From an uncultured Ilumatobacter sp. (lineage in GTDB: Bacteria > Actinomycetota > Acidimicrobiia > Acidimicrobiales > Ilumatobacteraceae): 64,000 nt of DNA. This document shows positions 26,048-36,681 of the stretch, in pieces (the stretch's first letter is position 1; every line of letters starts with the position of its first letter). A program made the position numbers and the translations under genes. The notes beneath the pieces are model-generated. The model saw nothing but the letters and a program-made list of their open reading frames with translations. It was not told the origin of the DNA and did no database searches. The stretch covers positions 124,001-188,000 of the forward strand of contig CAJJBX010000005.1 of NCBI GenBank assembly GCA_905182555.1, given 5' to 3'.

Positions 26048-27803
26048 TCGCCGGGCTCCTCTCCCTCGTCGCTTTGACTCTCGGAATCGTCGTGAGACTC
26101 ATCGTCACCACTGTTATGGGACTCATCGTCTCCGCTCTCACAACCATTGCTCTCGTCACCGTGCGCTTCGGCGCCCGCGTCTGCTTCGACACCTGCTTCG
26201 GCGTGTTCGACTTCGAACGTGCCGCACTGCTGGCCAGGCTCAGGAATATTGAAGGCACTGTTGTCGGCCACATGGGTGACGAGCGCCTCGACGCTCGGCT
26301 CGATGCGATCGAGGAGCGGCTTGGGGTACACACCGGTGAAGACGATGGCGACGATGAACGGCAGGAGGACCATGGCTTCCTTTGCACGCAGTTCGGGGAA
26401 CGCAGCGTTGGCTTCGTCAGGCTCGCCGTGGAAGACACGTTGGTACGCCCAGAGCAAGTACAACGCAGCGAGAATCACACCGCCCGTAGCAACCACGGTC
26501 CACCATCGCGCGGTCTGGAACGATCCGAGCAGAATCAGGTACTCACCAATGAAACCGTTCAAACCTGGCACGCCGATCGACGACAGCATCACGATCATGA
26601 AACCGGCTGCAAAGATCGGGGCGACTTGCCGGAGGTTGATCTTGCGGTGATGGCGGGTCTTGCGACGCTCGTAGATCATGCCGACGAGGAGGAAGAGCGC
26701 GCCGCGAGCGACGTACGCCTGCTGACCATTTGCAGCACCGAGCCCGAGATCGCCTGCGTCGTGAAAGCGAACGTGCCGAGAATGATGAAGCCGAGGTGCG
26801 CTACTGATGAGTAGGCAACGAGTCGCTTGAGGTCTTTCTGCATCGTCGCGGCAATGGCGCCGTAGATGATGCCGATGACAGCGAGCGTGAGCCACAGTGA
26901 CCGGCTCCATACCGCTGCCTCAGGGAAAAGGTAGAGGCCGAAACGCAAGAAGCCGTACGTACCGAGCTTGAGCATGACGCCAGCCAGAACGACCGAACCA
27001 GCGGTCGGGGCCTGCGTGTGAGCGTCAGGCAACCAGGTGTGCAACGGGAAGATTGGAACCTTGACGGCGAACGCGATGGCAATCGAGAAGAACAGCCAGC
27101 GGCCAACGTTTGCGCTGAAGTTGGCGTTCTCGGCGATTTCGACCAGGTCGAATGTGAGGTAGCCGACGTCTTGGCGGGCGAGCATCGCTGTGGCGATGAT
27201 TCCGACGAGCATGAAGGCCGAACCAAACATCGTGTAGAGGAAAAACTTCGTCGCCGCGTAGACGCGGTTTTCATAACCCCAGCCACCGATGAGGAAGTAC
27301 ATCGGCACGAGCACGATCTCGAAGAAGATGAAGAACAGGAAAAGGTCGAGCGACAGGAACGAGCCCATCACGCCGGCCTGCAGCATCAGCAACCAAGCGA
27401 GATATGGCTTCTCGTCATGGTGGGCATCGATGCCCACAATCGCCAACGGGAACAGAACGCCGGTCAACACGATGAGGAACAGCGAGATGCCGTCAACACC
27501 AAGGTGCCAGCCAATGCCCCACTGCTCAATCCAAGCGTGCTTCGATGAGAACTGGAAGCCAGCCTCGCCCTGCTCGAAGGCAAACAGCAGCCAGATCGAA
27601 AGAGCGCCTGTACCGACCGACGCCATCAGGGCAATGAGCTTGGTGATCTCGGGACGCGACTTCGCAGTCAATGCAACAGCGACCGCACCGATAAACGGCA
27701 CGAGGATGAGCATGGTGAGAATCGGGAACGACACCGCAGCACCGGACGATTCCTCGGCCGCGAGCATGCCGCCAGCGGGCAGAAGAGCGAATAAACCAGA
27801 CAT
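26044..27803 (-). CDS. nuoM: NADH-quinone oxidoreductase subunit M (frameshift)
   Basis: Antiporter-like proton channel subunit of complex I. ATG 27803 has a GAGG ribosome binding site and overlaps the nuoL stop by one base (TAATG). The frame runs through VGTGALSIW, LGVDGISLFLIVLTG and KDLKRLVAYSSVAHLGFIILG to SGSVLQMV, then breaks at about 26710-26735 where family members read NHGLSTGALFLL; the next frame resumes with GALFLLVGMIYERRKTR. The net change is one missing base, but several bases in the patch look wrong. Corrected length is about 586 residues, longer than usual because of an acidic Asp/Glu/Ser/His-rich tail of roughly 55 residues after the last helix. Confidence 0.9.
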
Positions 27804-29848
27804 TAAAGAATTCCTCGAATCACCACGAACCAACCGAGGAGCAAGACGACACCGATGCCGATCACCCCGGCATATTGACGCAAATAACCGGTCTGAACCT
27901 TGCGGACCTGGTTCGACGTTTCACGAACCAACGTGGCAACGCCATTGACTGCACCATCGACCACCTTGGTATCGAATTCAGCAACACCGTCAAAGCCCTT
28001 GCGACCCGGGTTGCCCATGAACCAGCTGATCATGTTGTCGTAGTTCCAGCCGTCGGCAAACAGCTTCGGCTCGATGGGCTTGGCCATCTTCTTTTGGTAC
28101 ACAGCAAACGCACCGGCGATACCAATCAGCGCACAGGCAACAGCGATAGCAATCAAGATCGTCTTGTTGTCATATGCCCACGTGCCCTTGATGACCGCTT
28201 CACCGATTCCACGGTCTTCGGCGCCTTCGCCGAATTCGACGATCGGGTGAAGCCAGTCGAGCAGCTTGTGCTGGGCGCCCTTTGGAATGATGCCGAGCGA
28301 CGGCAGCTGAATGATGCCGCCAACCATCGAAAGGCCAGCAAGAACCACGAGCGGGATGAGCATGGTCGGGGGCGACTCATGCGGCTTGAACTCGCCGTGG
28401 GCGCCGTGCGTCTCCACCGGTGCGGGCGCTTCGGCAGACGCCGCTGCGTCGTACTTGCCTTCATCAGCGGCAGCGGACTCGAGGTGCGCTGCTTCTTCGG
28501 CGTTCGCGAGCGAGCCCCACTTCTGCTCACCGAAGAAGGTCATGACGACCTGGCGAGTCATATAGAACGCGGTAAGGATCGCTGTGACGATGCCGATCAC
28601 GTAAAGGACCGGGCTCTCAGCGAGAGCGAACAGCAAGATCTCGTCCTTCGACCAGAACCCAGCAAACGGCGGCACACCGGCAATGGCAAGCCAGCCAATG
28701 ATGAATGTCGATGCGGTGATCGGCATGAACTTGAACAGCTTGCCCATCTTGCGCATGTCTTGCTCGTCGTGCATGCCATGGATGACCGAGCCCGAACCGA
28801 GGAAGAGCAGAGCCTTGAAGAAAGCGTGCGTGACCATGTGGAAGATGGCTGCCACATACGCGCCGGTGCCGACCGCAAGGAACATGTAGCCGAGCTGCGA
28901 CACCGTCGAGTATGCCAACACCTTCTTGATGTCGTTCTGCGCGAGGGCAATCGTGGCCGCAAACAGCGCGGTGATCGCTCCGGTGTAGGCAATAAGTGTC
29001 GGGACCCAGTCGGCAGCCGCGCCGAGAACCGGATTGATGCGGACCATCAGGAACACGCCGGCAGTGACCATCGTTGCTGCGTGGATGAGCGCCGACACGG
29101 GGGTCGGGCCGGCCATAGCGTCAGGTAGCCACACATAGAGCGGGAGCTGAGCAGACTTGCCCACAGCACCGAGGAACAACAGCGCGGCGATGCCGGTTGC
29201 AGTTGCCTGGGTCAGCGTCCCAGCAAGGGCGCTCTCGTTGATCACGGCGTAGTCAATCGAGCCGACCGCGCCGAAGGCGAGGAACATCGCGAGCATCACG
29301 CCGAAGTCACCAATGCGGTTGGTGACGAAGGCCTTCTTGCCTGCTGAAGCGTTCGCATCCTTGGTGTGCCAGAAGGAGATGAGGAAGTACGAGCACGTAC
29401 CGACGCCTTCCCAACCAAGGAAGGTGACCAGCAGGTTCGAGCCGAGCACCAGCAACGTCATCGAGAGAACGAAGAGGTTGAGGTACAGGAAAAACTTGGA
29501 GAACTTCGGGTCGCCGTGCATATAGCCCACCGAATACAGGTGGATGAGCGAGCCAATACCTGTAACGAAGAGCAGCATCGTGCTGCTCAGCGGATCGACG
29601 AGGAAGGCCATGTCGATTTTCAGATCGCCCACCGGCACCCAGGAGAAGAGGGTCACGATTTCGGAGCGATCAGCAGCATCTCGCGACAGCAGGTCAAAGA
29701 AGATGCCAACGGCAGCAGCGAACGACAGCAGCACCATCGTGGTGGCGAAGTGGCCAGCTTTCGGCTCACCGAGCTTGCGGCCTCCGATGAGGATCGTCAG
29801 AAAACCGACGAGCGGGAAGAATGGCACCAGCCAAACAAGGTCAATCAT
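27803..29848 (-). CDS. nuoL: NADH-quinone oxidoreductase subunit L
   Basis: 681-residue distal antiporter-like subunit of complex I with the long lateral helix. Key channel segments are visible: LGWEGVGTCSYFLISFW (TM5 Glu), GAVGKSAQLPLYVWLPDAMAGPTPVSALIHAATMVTAG (TM7/8 with Lys and His residues) and NDIKKVLAYSTVSQLGYMFL. Between about residues 440 and 500 there is an Ala/Glu-rich hydrophilic loop (EEAAHLESAAADEGKYDAAA) that may be lineage-specific. Overlaps nuoM at its 3' end; two bases separate it from nuoK. Confidence 0.95.
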   Translation of the reverse strand: MIDLVWLVPFFPLVGFLTILIGGRKLGEPKAGHFATTMVLLSFAAAVGIFFDLLSRDAADRSEIVTLFSWVPVGDLKIDMAFLVDPLSSTMLLFVTGIGSLIHLYSVGYMHGDPKFSKFFLYLNLFVLSMTLLVLGSNLLVTFLGWEGVGTCSYFLISFWHTKDANASAGKKAFVTNRIGDFGVMLAMFLAFGAVGSIDYAVINESALAGTLTQATATGIAALLFLGAVGKSAQLPLYVWLPDAMAGPTPVSALIHAATMVTAGVFLMVRINPVLGAAADWVPTLIAYTGAITALFAATIALAQNDIKKVLAYSTVSQLGYMFLAVGTGAYVAAIFHMVTHAFFKALLFLGSGSVIHGMHDEQDMRKMGKLFKFMPITASTFIIGWLAIAGVPPFAGFWSKDEILLFALAESPVLYVIGIVTAILTAFYMTRQVVMTFFGEQKWGSLANAEEAAHLESAAADEGKYDAAASAEAPAPVETHGAHGEFKPHESPPTMLIPLVVLAGLSMVGGIIQLPSLGIIPKGAQHKLLDWLHPIVEFGEGAEDRGIGEAVIKGTWAYDNKTILIAIAVACALIGIAGAFAVYQKKMAKPIEPKLFADGWNYDNMISWFMGNPGRKGFDGVAEFDTKVVDGAVNGVATLVRETSNQVRKVQTGYLRQYAGVIGIGVVLLLGWFVVIRGIL

Positions 29849-29850
29849 GA

Positions 29851-30162
29851 CTAGCCCTTCAATTCCGCGAGGTCGTCAGCGGTGGCGCCAGGCTTGCGTC
29901 GCAAGATCGACACGATAATGCTGAGGCCAACCACGACTTCGGCAGCCGCAACGACCATCACGAAGAACACGGCGGTCTGGCCGTTGATGTCGCCCAGCTT
30001 GATGGCGAGCGCAACAAAGGTCAGGTTGGCGGCATTGAGCATCAGCTCAATGCACATGAACATCACCAACGGGTTGCGGCGGATTAAGAGGCCGACCGCG
30101 CCGACGCTGAAGAGCATCGCCGCAAGAATGAGGTACCAGGACGGTTCGATGGCAGCAATCAC
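29851..30162 (-). CDS. nuoK: NADH-quinone oxidoreductase subunit K
   Basis: 103 residues, three membrane helices (WYLILAAMLFSVGAVGLLI, FMCIELMLNAANLTFVAL, FFVMVVAAAEVVVGLSIIV). Glu in MCIELMLNA and Glu in AAAEVVVGL are the two membrane carboxylates of the complex I proton pathway. Its ATG overlaps the nuoJ stop by four bases. Confidence 0.95.
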   Translation of the reverse strand: MIAAIEPSWYLILAAMLFSVGAVGLLIRRNPLVMFMCIELMLNAANLTFVALAIKLGDINGQTAVFFVMVVAAAEVVVGLSIIVSILRRKPGATADDLAELKG

Positions 30163-30767
30163 TTGGACGTTCCCGACGTATTCGAGGATTTGGCATCGGC
30201 ATCAGCAATTTCCTGGTTGCGCGGCCACTTGCGCGTCAGCACGACCGTGCCGGCGACGGCGACGATCAGCAAGACCGACGTGAGTTCGAACGCGAAAATG
30301 TGGTCCCCGTAGAGGTTCTCGGCCAACTGCTTGATGTTGCTGTCGCTGTCACCAGTGACCGTGGCAATGTCGAGGCCGTCACCAAGGGCATCGGGGAGCA
30401 CCGTGGCACTGTCAGCCTTGACAATTGCAGCCGTGAGGAGCGCCACGAGCCCGAGGCCCATGATCGCAGCGAGCGGACGCTGCACCTTGATTGGTTCGAT
30501 CGAGAGGTCCATTGCATTGTCGACACCGAGCAGCATGATGACAAAGAGGAAGAGCACGACAATCGCGCCCGCATAGACGATGATCTGGACCGCTGCGAGG
30601 AAGTGCGCTTCCTGGGCAACGAACTGCACCGCAATACCGAAGAGCGTGAGCACCAAGCCGAGCGCAGCGTGGACAGGGTTCTTCAGCGTGATGACGCCGA
30701 TGGCGCCGCCAAGCACCATCGCGGCGGCCGCGAAGAAGACGAGATATTCAAGAAAGGTCGTGTCCAT
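30159..30767 (-). CDS. nuoJ: NADH-quinone oxidoreductase subunit J
   Basis: 202 residues with five predicted helices, including the conserved third-helix region QIIVYAGAIVVLFLFVIMLLG, where the helix unwinding important for coupling occurs. A hydrophilic loop between about residues 120 and 150 is longer than in E. coli. Stops inside the nuoK start codon; 4 bp after nuoI. Confidence 0.94.
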   Translation of the reverse strand: MDTTFLEYLVFFAAAAMVLGGAIGVITLKNPVHAALGLVLTLFGIAVQFVAQEAHFLAAVQIIVYAGAIVVLFLFVIMLLGVDNAMDLSIEPIKVQRPLAAIMGLGLVALLTAAIVKADSATVLPDALGDGLDIATVTGDSDSNIKQLAENLYGDHIFAFELTSVLLIVAVAGTVVLTRKWPRNQEIADADAKSSNTSGTSK

Positions 30768-30771
30768 GTGG

Positions 30772-31473
30772 TCAGCGCTTCACCGTTCGGATTCCAGACA
30801 ACGTCGCGGGATACTCAGAAGTATCACGCTCGGCCTGCTTGGGCTCAGGAGCACGCAGACCGTAGCCGAGTTCGTTGCTCCAACCGACCTCCCCTTCGAA
30901 GGCGGCGTCGCCTGACGGTGACGTGGCGCGCATCCAGCCGGACGTGTTGTCGTCTTCACCCTCGCGCCAATCCTCCCAGGGGAGGCGTTGGGCCTTGCCC
31001 TCGTCGTCGACAACGAGTTCAGTCTTGGTGTAAATCGCGTCCTGCCGATTGGTGAACGAGAACTCAAACATCTTCGACTCGGTGATGGCCTCGGTCGGGC
31101 ATGCCTCGACACAGAGGTCACAGTGGATGCAGCGCAAGTAGTTGATCTCGTAGATCCAGCCGAAACGCTCGCCAGGAGAAGTGGGGTTCTCGGCGTCGTT
31201 GTCAGCACCACGAACGTGAATGCAGTTAGCAGGGCAGACGCCGGCGCACAGTTCGCAGCCAATGCACTTCTCCATGCCGTCTTCATAACGGTTCAGGACG
31301 TGACGGCCATGCAGCCGCTCAGGCTTCGGGATTTTCTCGTCGCCCTGTGACGTCGAGGTGAAGTCGCCCTTCTTCTTCGCGCGACGACCGCCGGAGTACT
31401 GCGTGGTCACCTGCTTGCCTCCAAAGAGGCGATGCTGGCGAAGTGGAATGAGAAATCCTTCGAAGTAACCCAT
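30772..31473 (-). CDS. nuoI: NADH-quinone oxidoreductase subunit I
   Basis: 233-residue peripheral-arm ferredoxin of complex I carrying clusters N6a and N6b: [12 protein letters not shown] and [12 protein letters not shown] with the distal Cys-Pro residues of each. A C-terminal extension of about 70 residues rich in Glu/Asp and Trp follows the second cluster motif. The start overlaps the nuoH stop (TGATG). Confidence 0.95.
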   Translation of the reverse strand: MGYFEGFLIPLRQHRLFGGKQVTTQYSGGRRAKKKGDFTSTSQGDEKIPKPERLHGRHVLNRYEDGMEKCIGCELCAGVCPANCIHVRGADNDAENPTSPGERFGWIYEINYLRCIHCDLCVEACPTEAITESKMFEFSFTNRQDAIYTKTELVVDDEGKAQRLPWEDWREGEDDNTSGWMRATSPSGDAAFEGEVGWSNELGYGLRAPEPKQAERDTSEYPATLSGIRTVKR

Positions 31474-32810
31474 CAGTTCGAGCCCTTTCCGGAGCCGGCT
31501 GTCGTTGAGTCAGCCGTCGTTGATTGAGAGGGCACTGGCGCAAGTGTGCTGTTTGCCTCACGATTCTTGCGGCTGACGCTGAGCGCCGCCATGAACAAAC
31601 TCATCGCTGCAGCTCCGATCACCAGTGAGATACCGACGACCTGAAGGCTGGCAACACGATCGCCATTGGCGAACTCGCGCAGTGCTGCGAGGAGCAGGAA
31701 CCAGCCAAGTGAAATTGGGATCAGCACTTTCCAGCCGAGGTCCATCAACTGGTCGTAACGCAGGCGTGGCAACGTCGCACGGAACCAGACGTACATGTAG
31801 AGGAACAGCAGCAGCTTGAGAATGAACCAGACGGAACCTTCGATCCAACCCGGGATGATCGGGATGTCGAAGAGACCCTGCGGTCCACCGAGGAACAGCG
31901 TGACCATCACGCCGGACATCGTGATGACGTTCATGAACTCAGCGAGGAAGAAAAGGGCGAAACGAATGCCCGAGTACTCGGTGTTGAAGCCACCGACCAG
32001 TTCCTGTTCGGCCTCAACGAGGTCGAACGGCGGACGGTTGAGTTCGGCCGTGGTGGCGATGACGAACACGAAGAACGGCAGCAAGCCGGTGGTGATCAGA
32101 TTCCAGTCGACGAAACGATCCTGACTCGCAACGATGCCTGACGTCGACAGTGTGCGTGACGACAGCAGCACCGCTGCAAGGCTCAACCCGAGTGCTGCTT
32201 CGTACGAAATCATCTGCGCGGTGGCACGGACCGAACCCAGCAGCGGGTACTTCGACCCAGAAGCCCAGCCAGCGAGCATGATGCCGTAGACGGCAATGGA
32301 ACTCAACGCGAGGACGAGCAAGATGCCGACCGGCGGGTCAGCGAGCTGCAGGCGCGTGGTCTGACCGAAGATTTCGACCGTGCCGTTGTTGAACGTTCCA
32401 TCGGCATTTTGGGAGAAGTCGCCGCCGAGCGGGATGACTGCCCAAACGAGAAATGCCGGTACGAAGGCGAGGAACGGCGCCAGACGGAACACGATTCGGT
32501 CGGCACGGTTCGGGAGGAGGTCCTCTTTGAAGAAGAGCTTGAGGCCGTCAGCAAGAGTTTGGAGCAAGCCAGCCGGGCCGGCTTTGTTCGGCCCAACACG
32601 GTTCTGCATGCCCGAGACAACCTTGCGCTCGAACCAAACCATCAGCATCGTGCCAACGAGGCCGAGCACGAAAATGACCAGCACCTTGACGAGGATGATC
32701 AGCAGCGGAGTCCACAAAAGACCGCCCTCGGTGACGGGGTCGATGGCGACCAAGCCATTAACGACCAAGCCATTGGCCACGGATCCGTTGACAAGTTGCG
32801 AGGTGAGCAT
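31473..32810 (-). CDS. nuoH: NADH-quinone oxidoreductase subunit H
   Basis: 445 residues from ATG 32810, which overlaps the nuoG stop by one base. Eight-helix heel subunit forming the quinone entry site: [21 protein letters not shown], the Glu/Asp-rich loop [23 protein letters not shown] and the C-terminal [18 protein letters not shown] are highly conserved. The N-terminus carries a small repeat ([13 protein letters not shown]) before the first helix. The C-terminal tail is Thr/Ser-rich. Confidence 0.95.
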   Translation of the reverse strand: MLTSQLVNGSVANGLVVNGLVAIDPVTEGGLLWTPLLIILVKVLVIFVLGLVGTMLMVWFERKVVSGMQNRVGPNKAGPAGLLQTLADGLKLFFKEDLLPNRADRIVFRLAPFLAFVPAFLVWAVIPLGGDFSQNADGTFNNGTVEIFGQTTRLQLADPPVGILLVLALSSIAVYGIMLAGWASGSKYPLLGSVRATAQMISYEAALGLSLAAVLLSSRTLSTSGIVASQDRFVDWNLITTGLLPFFVFVIATTAELNRPPFDLVEAEQELVGGFNTEYSGIRFALFFLAEFMNVITMSGVMVTLFLGGPQGLFDIPIIPGWIEGSVWFILKLLLFLYMYVWFRATLPRLRYDQLMDLGWKVLIPISLGWFLLLAALREFANGDRVASLQVVGISLVIGAAAMSLFMAALSVSRKNREANSTLAPVPSQSTTADSTTAGSGKGSN

Positions 32811-35248
32811 CAGATCCGCTCGATTCGAACGTCGGTGTTGGCAGCAGTGGCGTCGATGATGTCTTCGATACTGCCAGTCCCAGGCTGGTTGAACGGCGCC
32901 CATACAACGCCGCGGGGGACGTTGTTGTTGCCAACGACCGGCAGCACTGCAGTTGCCTTAGCGCTGATCAGCTTCACTTCTGTGCCTTCGGTGACGCCGA
33001 TGCCGTCGAGATCGAGCGGATGAACGTGCGCCGCTGCACCCGGTGCGAGGTTGACGAGCGAACGCGACATCGCCGTACCAATAGCCCCGTCGTACAACTT
33101 GCGGTTGACCACCAGCCTGTAGTCGTAGCTGTTGCGTCCTGCCACCGCGACCGACACAGCCGGAAGCAACGCAGTGGGCTGCGCCGACATCACTCCGTTG
33201 GGATCGCCCGCAAGCGCCTGGCGAGTGACCATCGCGAAGAGCGGTGCGGTTGCCGAAATTGCATCGGTGACATCGTTGACTGACGCAACGTCGGCCAGCG
33301 GGTGGTCGGCGCCGAACGAGTTGTCGCCGAGCGACATGCCCAGTTCAACAGCGATCATCCAGTCGGGACGGGCGGTCCCTACGACGGTGACCTTCTGAGC
33401 AAGTGTTGTGACGCGCCCCTCGAGATTCGTCGTAGTGCCCGACTTCTCGCCGTAGGCAGCAGCGGCAAGCACGACGTCAGCAAGCTTTGTCGACTCAGAC
33501 GGATGCGTATCGATCGAGATGATGCGACGAGCGCCGGCCAACGCACGACGTGCGAGGTCGGTGTCGGGACAGTCGCTGAGCGGGTCGGCGCCAACCAAGA
33601 TCAGCAGATCGATCTTGCCCTCGGCAGCTGCGGTCAACGCGTCGATCGCGTCGCCGCGGTCACCGACCGGGCCGGTCGGTGCCATGCCGAGCGATAGCGC
33701 GCCCACAACGTTGCCGCGGCGGAGTGCCGGGAGCACTTTGGCCCCCGGCGCAGCGTTGAGCATTGCCTGCAGCGCTGCGACGGTGGCGTCGGATGACTCG
33801 GCCAGGTTTGGCCGGCCGGCGACGATGACAACGTCGCCACTTGCGAGCTGCGCCGCAATATCGGCATCAGCAATGGCAGATTCCACAGCGTCGGTCTGAT
33901 TGCCGGGCTCATGACGCACGCTCTTCCATGCGTACCGACTGAGGCCGGTATCGGTCGCGGAGAACTCGATGATTTTGCTGCGCTTCTTCTCTGCTGCATC
34001 GCGAAGTCGGAGGTAAAGAACCGGCAGTTCTTCCTTCAGGTCGGGCCCCAGCAGCACGATCGTCGAGGCGTTGGCCGCTTCGTCGATGGTCGCCCGGTTG
34101 AGGCCGAGGAGCTCGCCAGGCAGGCCGTCACCCAGCTGCGCATCACGGTACGGGGTGTCGATCGCGTCGGCGAGCTGACCCCAGGCGAATGCATCTTCGT
34201 TGGAGCCGCGGGCACCACCGAGGATGGCAATGCGCGCAGGACCGCCGTTGGCGAGGGTCTCGCGGATGAGGCCGCTGGCGGACGCCATGGCGCCACTCCA
34301 ACTGGCTTCGATCAGGCCAGCTTCGGTCCGGATCATCGGCTGAGTGAGACGGTGCTCAGAGTTGACGGCTTCGAAGTTGAAGCGCCCGCGGTCGCACAGC
34401 CAGCCGTGGTTAACCGGGTCGGAGTCGACGCCCTGGTATCGGAGCAGTTCGTCACGGCTCGACTGGACAACGGTGCGGCAGCCGACCGAGCATGTTGTAC
34501 AAGTCGATTCTTGTTGTTCAAGATCCCACGGTCGCGCCTTAAAGCGGTACGGCTCCGCGGTCAGTGCCCCAACCGGGCAGATCTGAACGGTGTTGCCCGA
34601 GAAGTACGAAGCAAACGGCTCGTCCGGGAAGGTCATCACCTGCGTGTTGTTGCCGCGCTCTGTGAAGACAATCAGCTTGTCGCCAGCCACCTCGTCGGCG
34701 AAGCGCGTGCAACGGTCACAGAGGATGCAACGCTCTCGGTCGAGCAACACGAGGTCGCTGATCGGGATCGGCTTTTCATAGTGACGCTTCTCTTCGACGT
34801 ACCGGCTCTCACCGGGCCCAACGGCGTACGACTGATCTTGGAGCGGGCATTCGCCGCCCTTGTCGCAGACCGGGCAATCGAGCGGATGGTTAGCGAGCAG
34901 CAACTCGATCATGCCCTCTTGGGCACGCTTCGCGGTCGGCGACTCGGTGTCGATCTTCATGTCGGGTGACACGGTGATCATGCACGACGGCTGAAGCTGC
35001 ATGCCGCGGCCCGTATCGACCTCGACGAGGCACTGGCGGCACATGCCGACCGAGCTCATTCGGGGGTGATAACAGAAGTGCGGCACAGCAGCGCCGTTGC
35101 CTTCGGCAACCGCGATGACGAGGTCGCCTTTCTGCGCGGTGACCGCGCTGCCGTTCAGGGTGACCTGCACGGCGTTGGGGTCGGGCTCCGGTTCAGAAAT
35201 TTCTTCGATTGCGGGTTCTTCGGCAACCTCGGTGGGGACATCGGTCAT
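32810..35248 (-). CDS. nuoG: NADH-quinone oxidoreductase subunit G
   Basis: 812 residues. The N-terminal acidic stretch of about 27 residues precedes the [2Fe-2S] motif (CYHPRMSSVGMCRQC plus a distal Cys). Then come the His-ligated N5 cluster (HPLDCPVCDKGGECP), the N4 motif (CILCDRCTRF with distal CPVGAL), and a further CTTCSVGC with distal Cys in GWLCDRGR, so the extra N7 cluster found in some bacteria is probably present. The C-terminal molybdopterin-oxidoreductase-like part is divergent, as usual for NuoG. Overlaps nuoF by ATGA. Confidence 0.95.
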   Translation of the reverse strand: MTDVPTEVAEEPAIEEISEPEPDPNAVQVTLNGSAVTAQKGDLVIAVAEGNGAAVPHFCYHPRMSSVGMCRQCLVEVDTGRGMQLQPSCMITVSPDMKIDTESPTAKRAQEGMIELLLANHPLDCPVCDKGGECPLQDQSYAVGPGESRYVEEKRHYEKPIPISDLVLLDRERCILCDRCTRFADEVAGDKLIVFTERGNNTQVMTFPDEPFASYFSGNTVQICPVGALTAEPYRFKARPWDLEQQESTCTTCSVGCRTVVQSSRDELLRYQGVDSDPVNHGWLCDRGRFNFEAVNSEHRLTQPMIRTEAGLIEASWSGAMASASGLIRETLANGGPARIAILGGARGSNEDAFAWGQLADAIDTPYRDAQLGDGLPGELLGLNRATIDEAANASTIVLLGPDLKEELPVLYLRLRDAAEKKRSKIIEFSATDTGLSRYAWKSVRHEPGNQTDAVESAIADADIAAQLASGDVVIVAGRPNLAESSDATVAALQAMLNAAPGAKVLPALRRGNVVGALSLGMAPTGPVGDRGDAIDALTAAAEGKIDLLILVGADPLSDCPDTDLARRALAGARRIISIDTHPSESTKLADVVLAAAAYGEKSGTTTNLEGRVTTLAQKVTVVGTARPDWMIAVELGMSLGDNSFGADHPLADVASVNDVTDAISATAPLFAMVTRQALAGDPNGVMSAQPTALLPAVSVAVAGRNSYDYRLVVNRKLYDGAIGTAMSRSLVNLAPGAAAHVHPLDLDGIGVTEGTEVKLISAKATAVLPVVGNNNVPRGVVWAPFNQPGTGSIEDIIDATAANTDVRIERI

Positions 35249-36681
35249 GCGTCAGCTCCTGAGAGTGCGGTGACGGGAATGGAGACTCGCTTGGGCACCT
35301 TGGTAACGCGAGCTTCGAACTCTTCGGGGAACAGCGTGAGAGCCGAATGCAGCGGCGCCCAGGCGGAGGGTCCAACGAAGCAGATCGTGGTCATCTTGTA
35401 GGGGAACGGCACCGCTTCGAGGCCGAGGCGCTCGCTCGATGCATGCGGCATATCACCGGGGCAAATCGTCTGGCCGACTTCACGCATTTGGTCGAGGTCG
35501 GCATCGGTGCCATGACCAGCGATCACTCGTTCGAGCATCCGCATCAGCCAGGTGCCGCCTTCGCGGCACGGCGTGCATTTTCCACACGACTCGTGGGCGT
35601 AGAACTTCGTGAGTGTGTACGCAGCGGCGGGTATGTCGGTTGTGGCGTCCATCACCATGATGGCGCCCGATCCAAGCATCGAACCGGCAGCGCTGGCTTC
35701 CTTGCCTTCGAATGGGATGTCGAGTTGATCCTCCACGAACCATGGCGCCGAACCACCACCGGGCACGAAGGCTTTGATGTCGTTGCCGTCGCGGATGCCC
35801 TGGCTGAACTCATCGCCGTAAATGATGTCGCGGAACGTCGTCGAGCCATTGACGATCTCATACACGCCGGGCCGCTTGACGTGCCCTGACACAGCAACCA
35901 TGCGGGTGCCGGGCGAGGTGGGCGTGCCAATCGCTGTGTAGGCCGCCGACCCGTTTATCGCGACGAACGGAAGGTTGGCAAGCGTCTCGACGTTGTTGAC
36001 GATGGTCGGCTTGCCGTAGAGGCCAACAGCTGCGGGGAAGAATGGCGGCTTCAGGCGAGGCATCCCGCGCTCGCCTTCAAGCGACTCAATCAGTGCTGTC
36101 TCTTCGCCGACGACGTAGGCACCTGCACCCCAGTGCAGCACGATGTCGACGGAGAAGTCCGTGCCGAGGATGTTCTTGCCGATGTAGCCAGCCGCGTATG
36201 CGTCGTTGAGGGCCGCAGCAATGCGCTCTTGCGCAACGGCCATCTCGCCGCGGACGTACAGGAAGCACTGTGACAGACCGGCGGCGTAGCAGGCGATCAG
36301 ACAGCCTTCGATGAGCTGGTGCGGATCGCGTTCCATCAGGAGACGGTCCTTATAGGTGCCCGGCTCCGACTCGTCACCGTTGACAACGAGGTAGCGCGGC
36401 CACACGCCCTGCGGGGTGAAGCCCCATTTGACGCCCGCCGGGAAGCCAGCGCCGCCACGGCCGAGCACGGTGGAGTTGCGGACTTCGTCGTGCATTTCCT
36501 GCGGCGACATTGTCAGGCACTTCTTGAGGCCTTCGTAGCCGTCGGTTGCGAGAAACCGTTCGAGCGTGTGACTGTCTTCGTACTCGAAGCGCGAGGTGAC
36601 GACTTTCGGGCGATCGCCGATGTAGAAGCCCGCAATATAGTCGTGCGTCTCGGCGCCCTGGGAGTTCGTGTGGTGGCTCAC
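35245..36681 (-). CDS. nuoF: NADH-quinone oxidoreductase subunit F
   Basis: 478-residue NADH- and FMN-binding subunit. LGRGGAGFPAGVKWGF is the NADH-binding glycine loop, NGDESEPGTYKDR the FMN site, and ESCGKCTPCREG with a distal Cys is the N3 [4Fe-4S] ligand set. The start overlaps the nuoE stop by four bases. Confidence 0.96.
   Translation of the reverse strand: MSHHTNSQGAETHDYIAGFYIGDRPKVVTSRFEYEDSHTLERFLATDGYEGLKKCLTMSPQEMHDEVRNSTVLGRGGAGFPAGVKWGFTPQGVWPRYLVVNGDESEPGTYKDRLLMERDPHQLIEGCLIACYAAGLSQCFLYVRGEMAVAQERIAAALNDAYAAGYIGKNILGTDFSVDIVLHWGAGAYVVGEETALIESLEGERGMPRLKPPFFPAAVGLYGKPTIVNNVETLANLPFVAINGSAAYTAIGTPTSPGTRMVAVSGHVKRPGVYEIVNGSTTFRDIIYGDEFSQGIRDGNDIKAFVPGGGSAPWFVEDQLDIPFEGKEASAAGSMLGSGAIMVMDATTDIPAAAYTLTKFYAHESCGKCTPCREGGTWLMRMLERVIAGHGTDADLDQMREVGQTICPGDMPHASSERLGLEAVPFPYKMTTICFVGPSAWAPLHSALTLFPEEFEARVTKVPKRVSIPVTALSGADA

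Noticed and set aside
27875-29128. 417-codon plus-strand open frame antisense to nuoL
   Set aside because: Highly charged His/Arg/Asp-rich translation without similarity; nuoL on the other strand is unambiguous.
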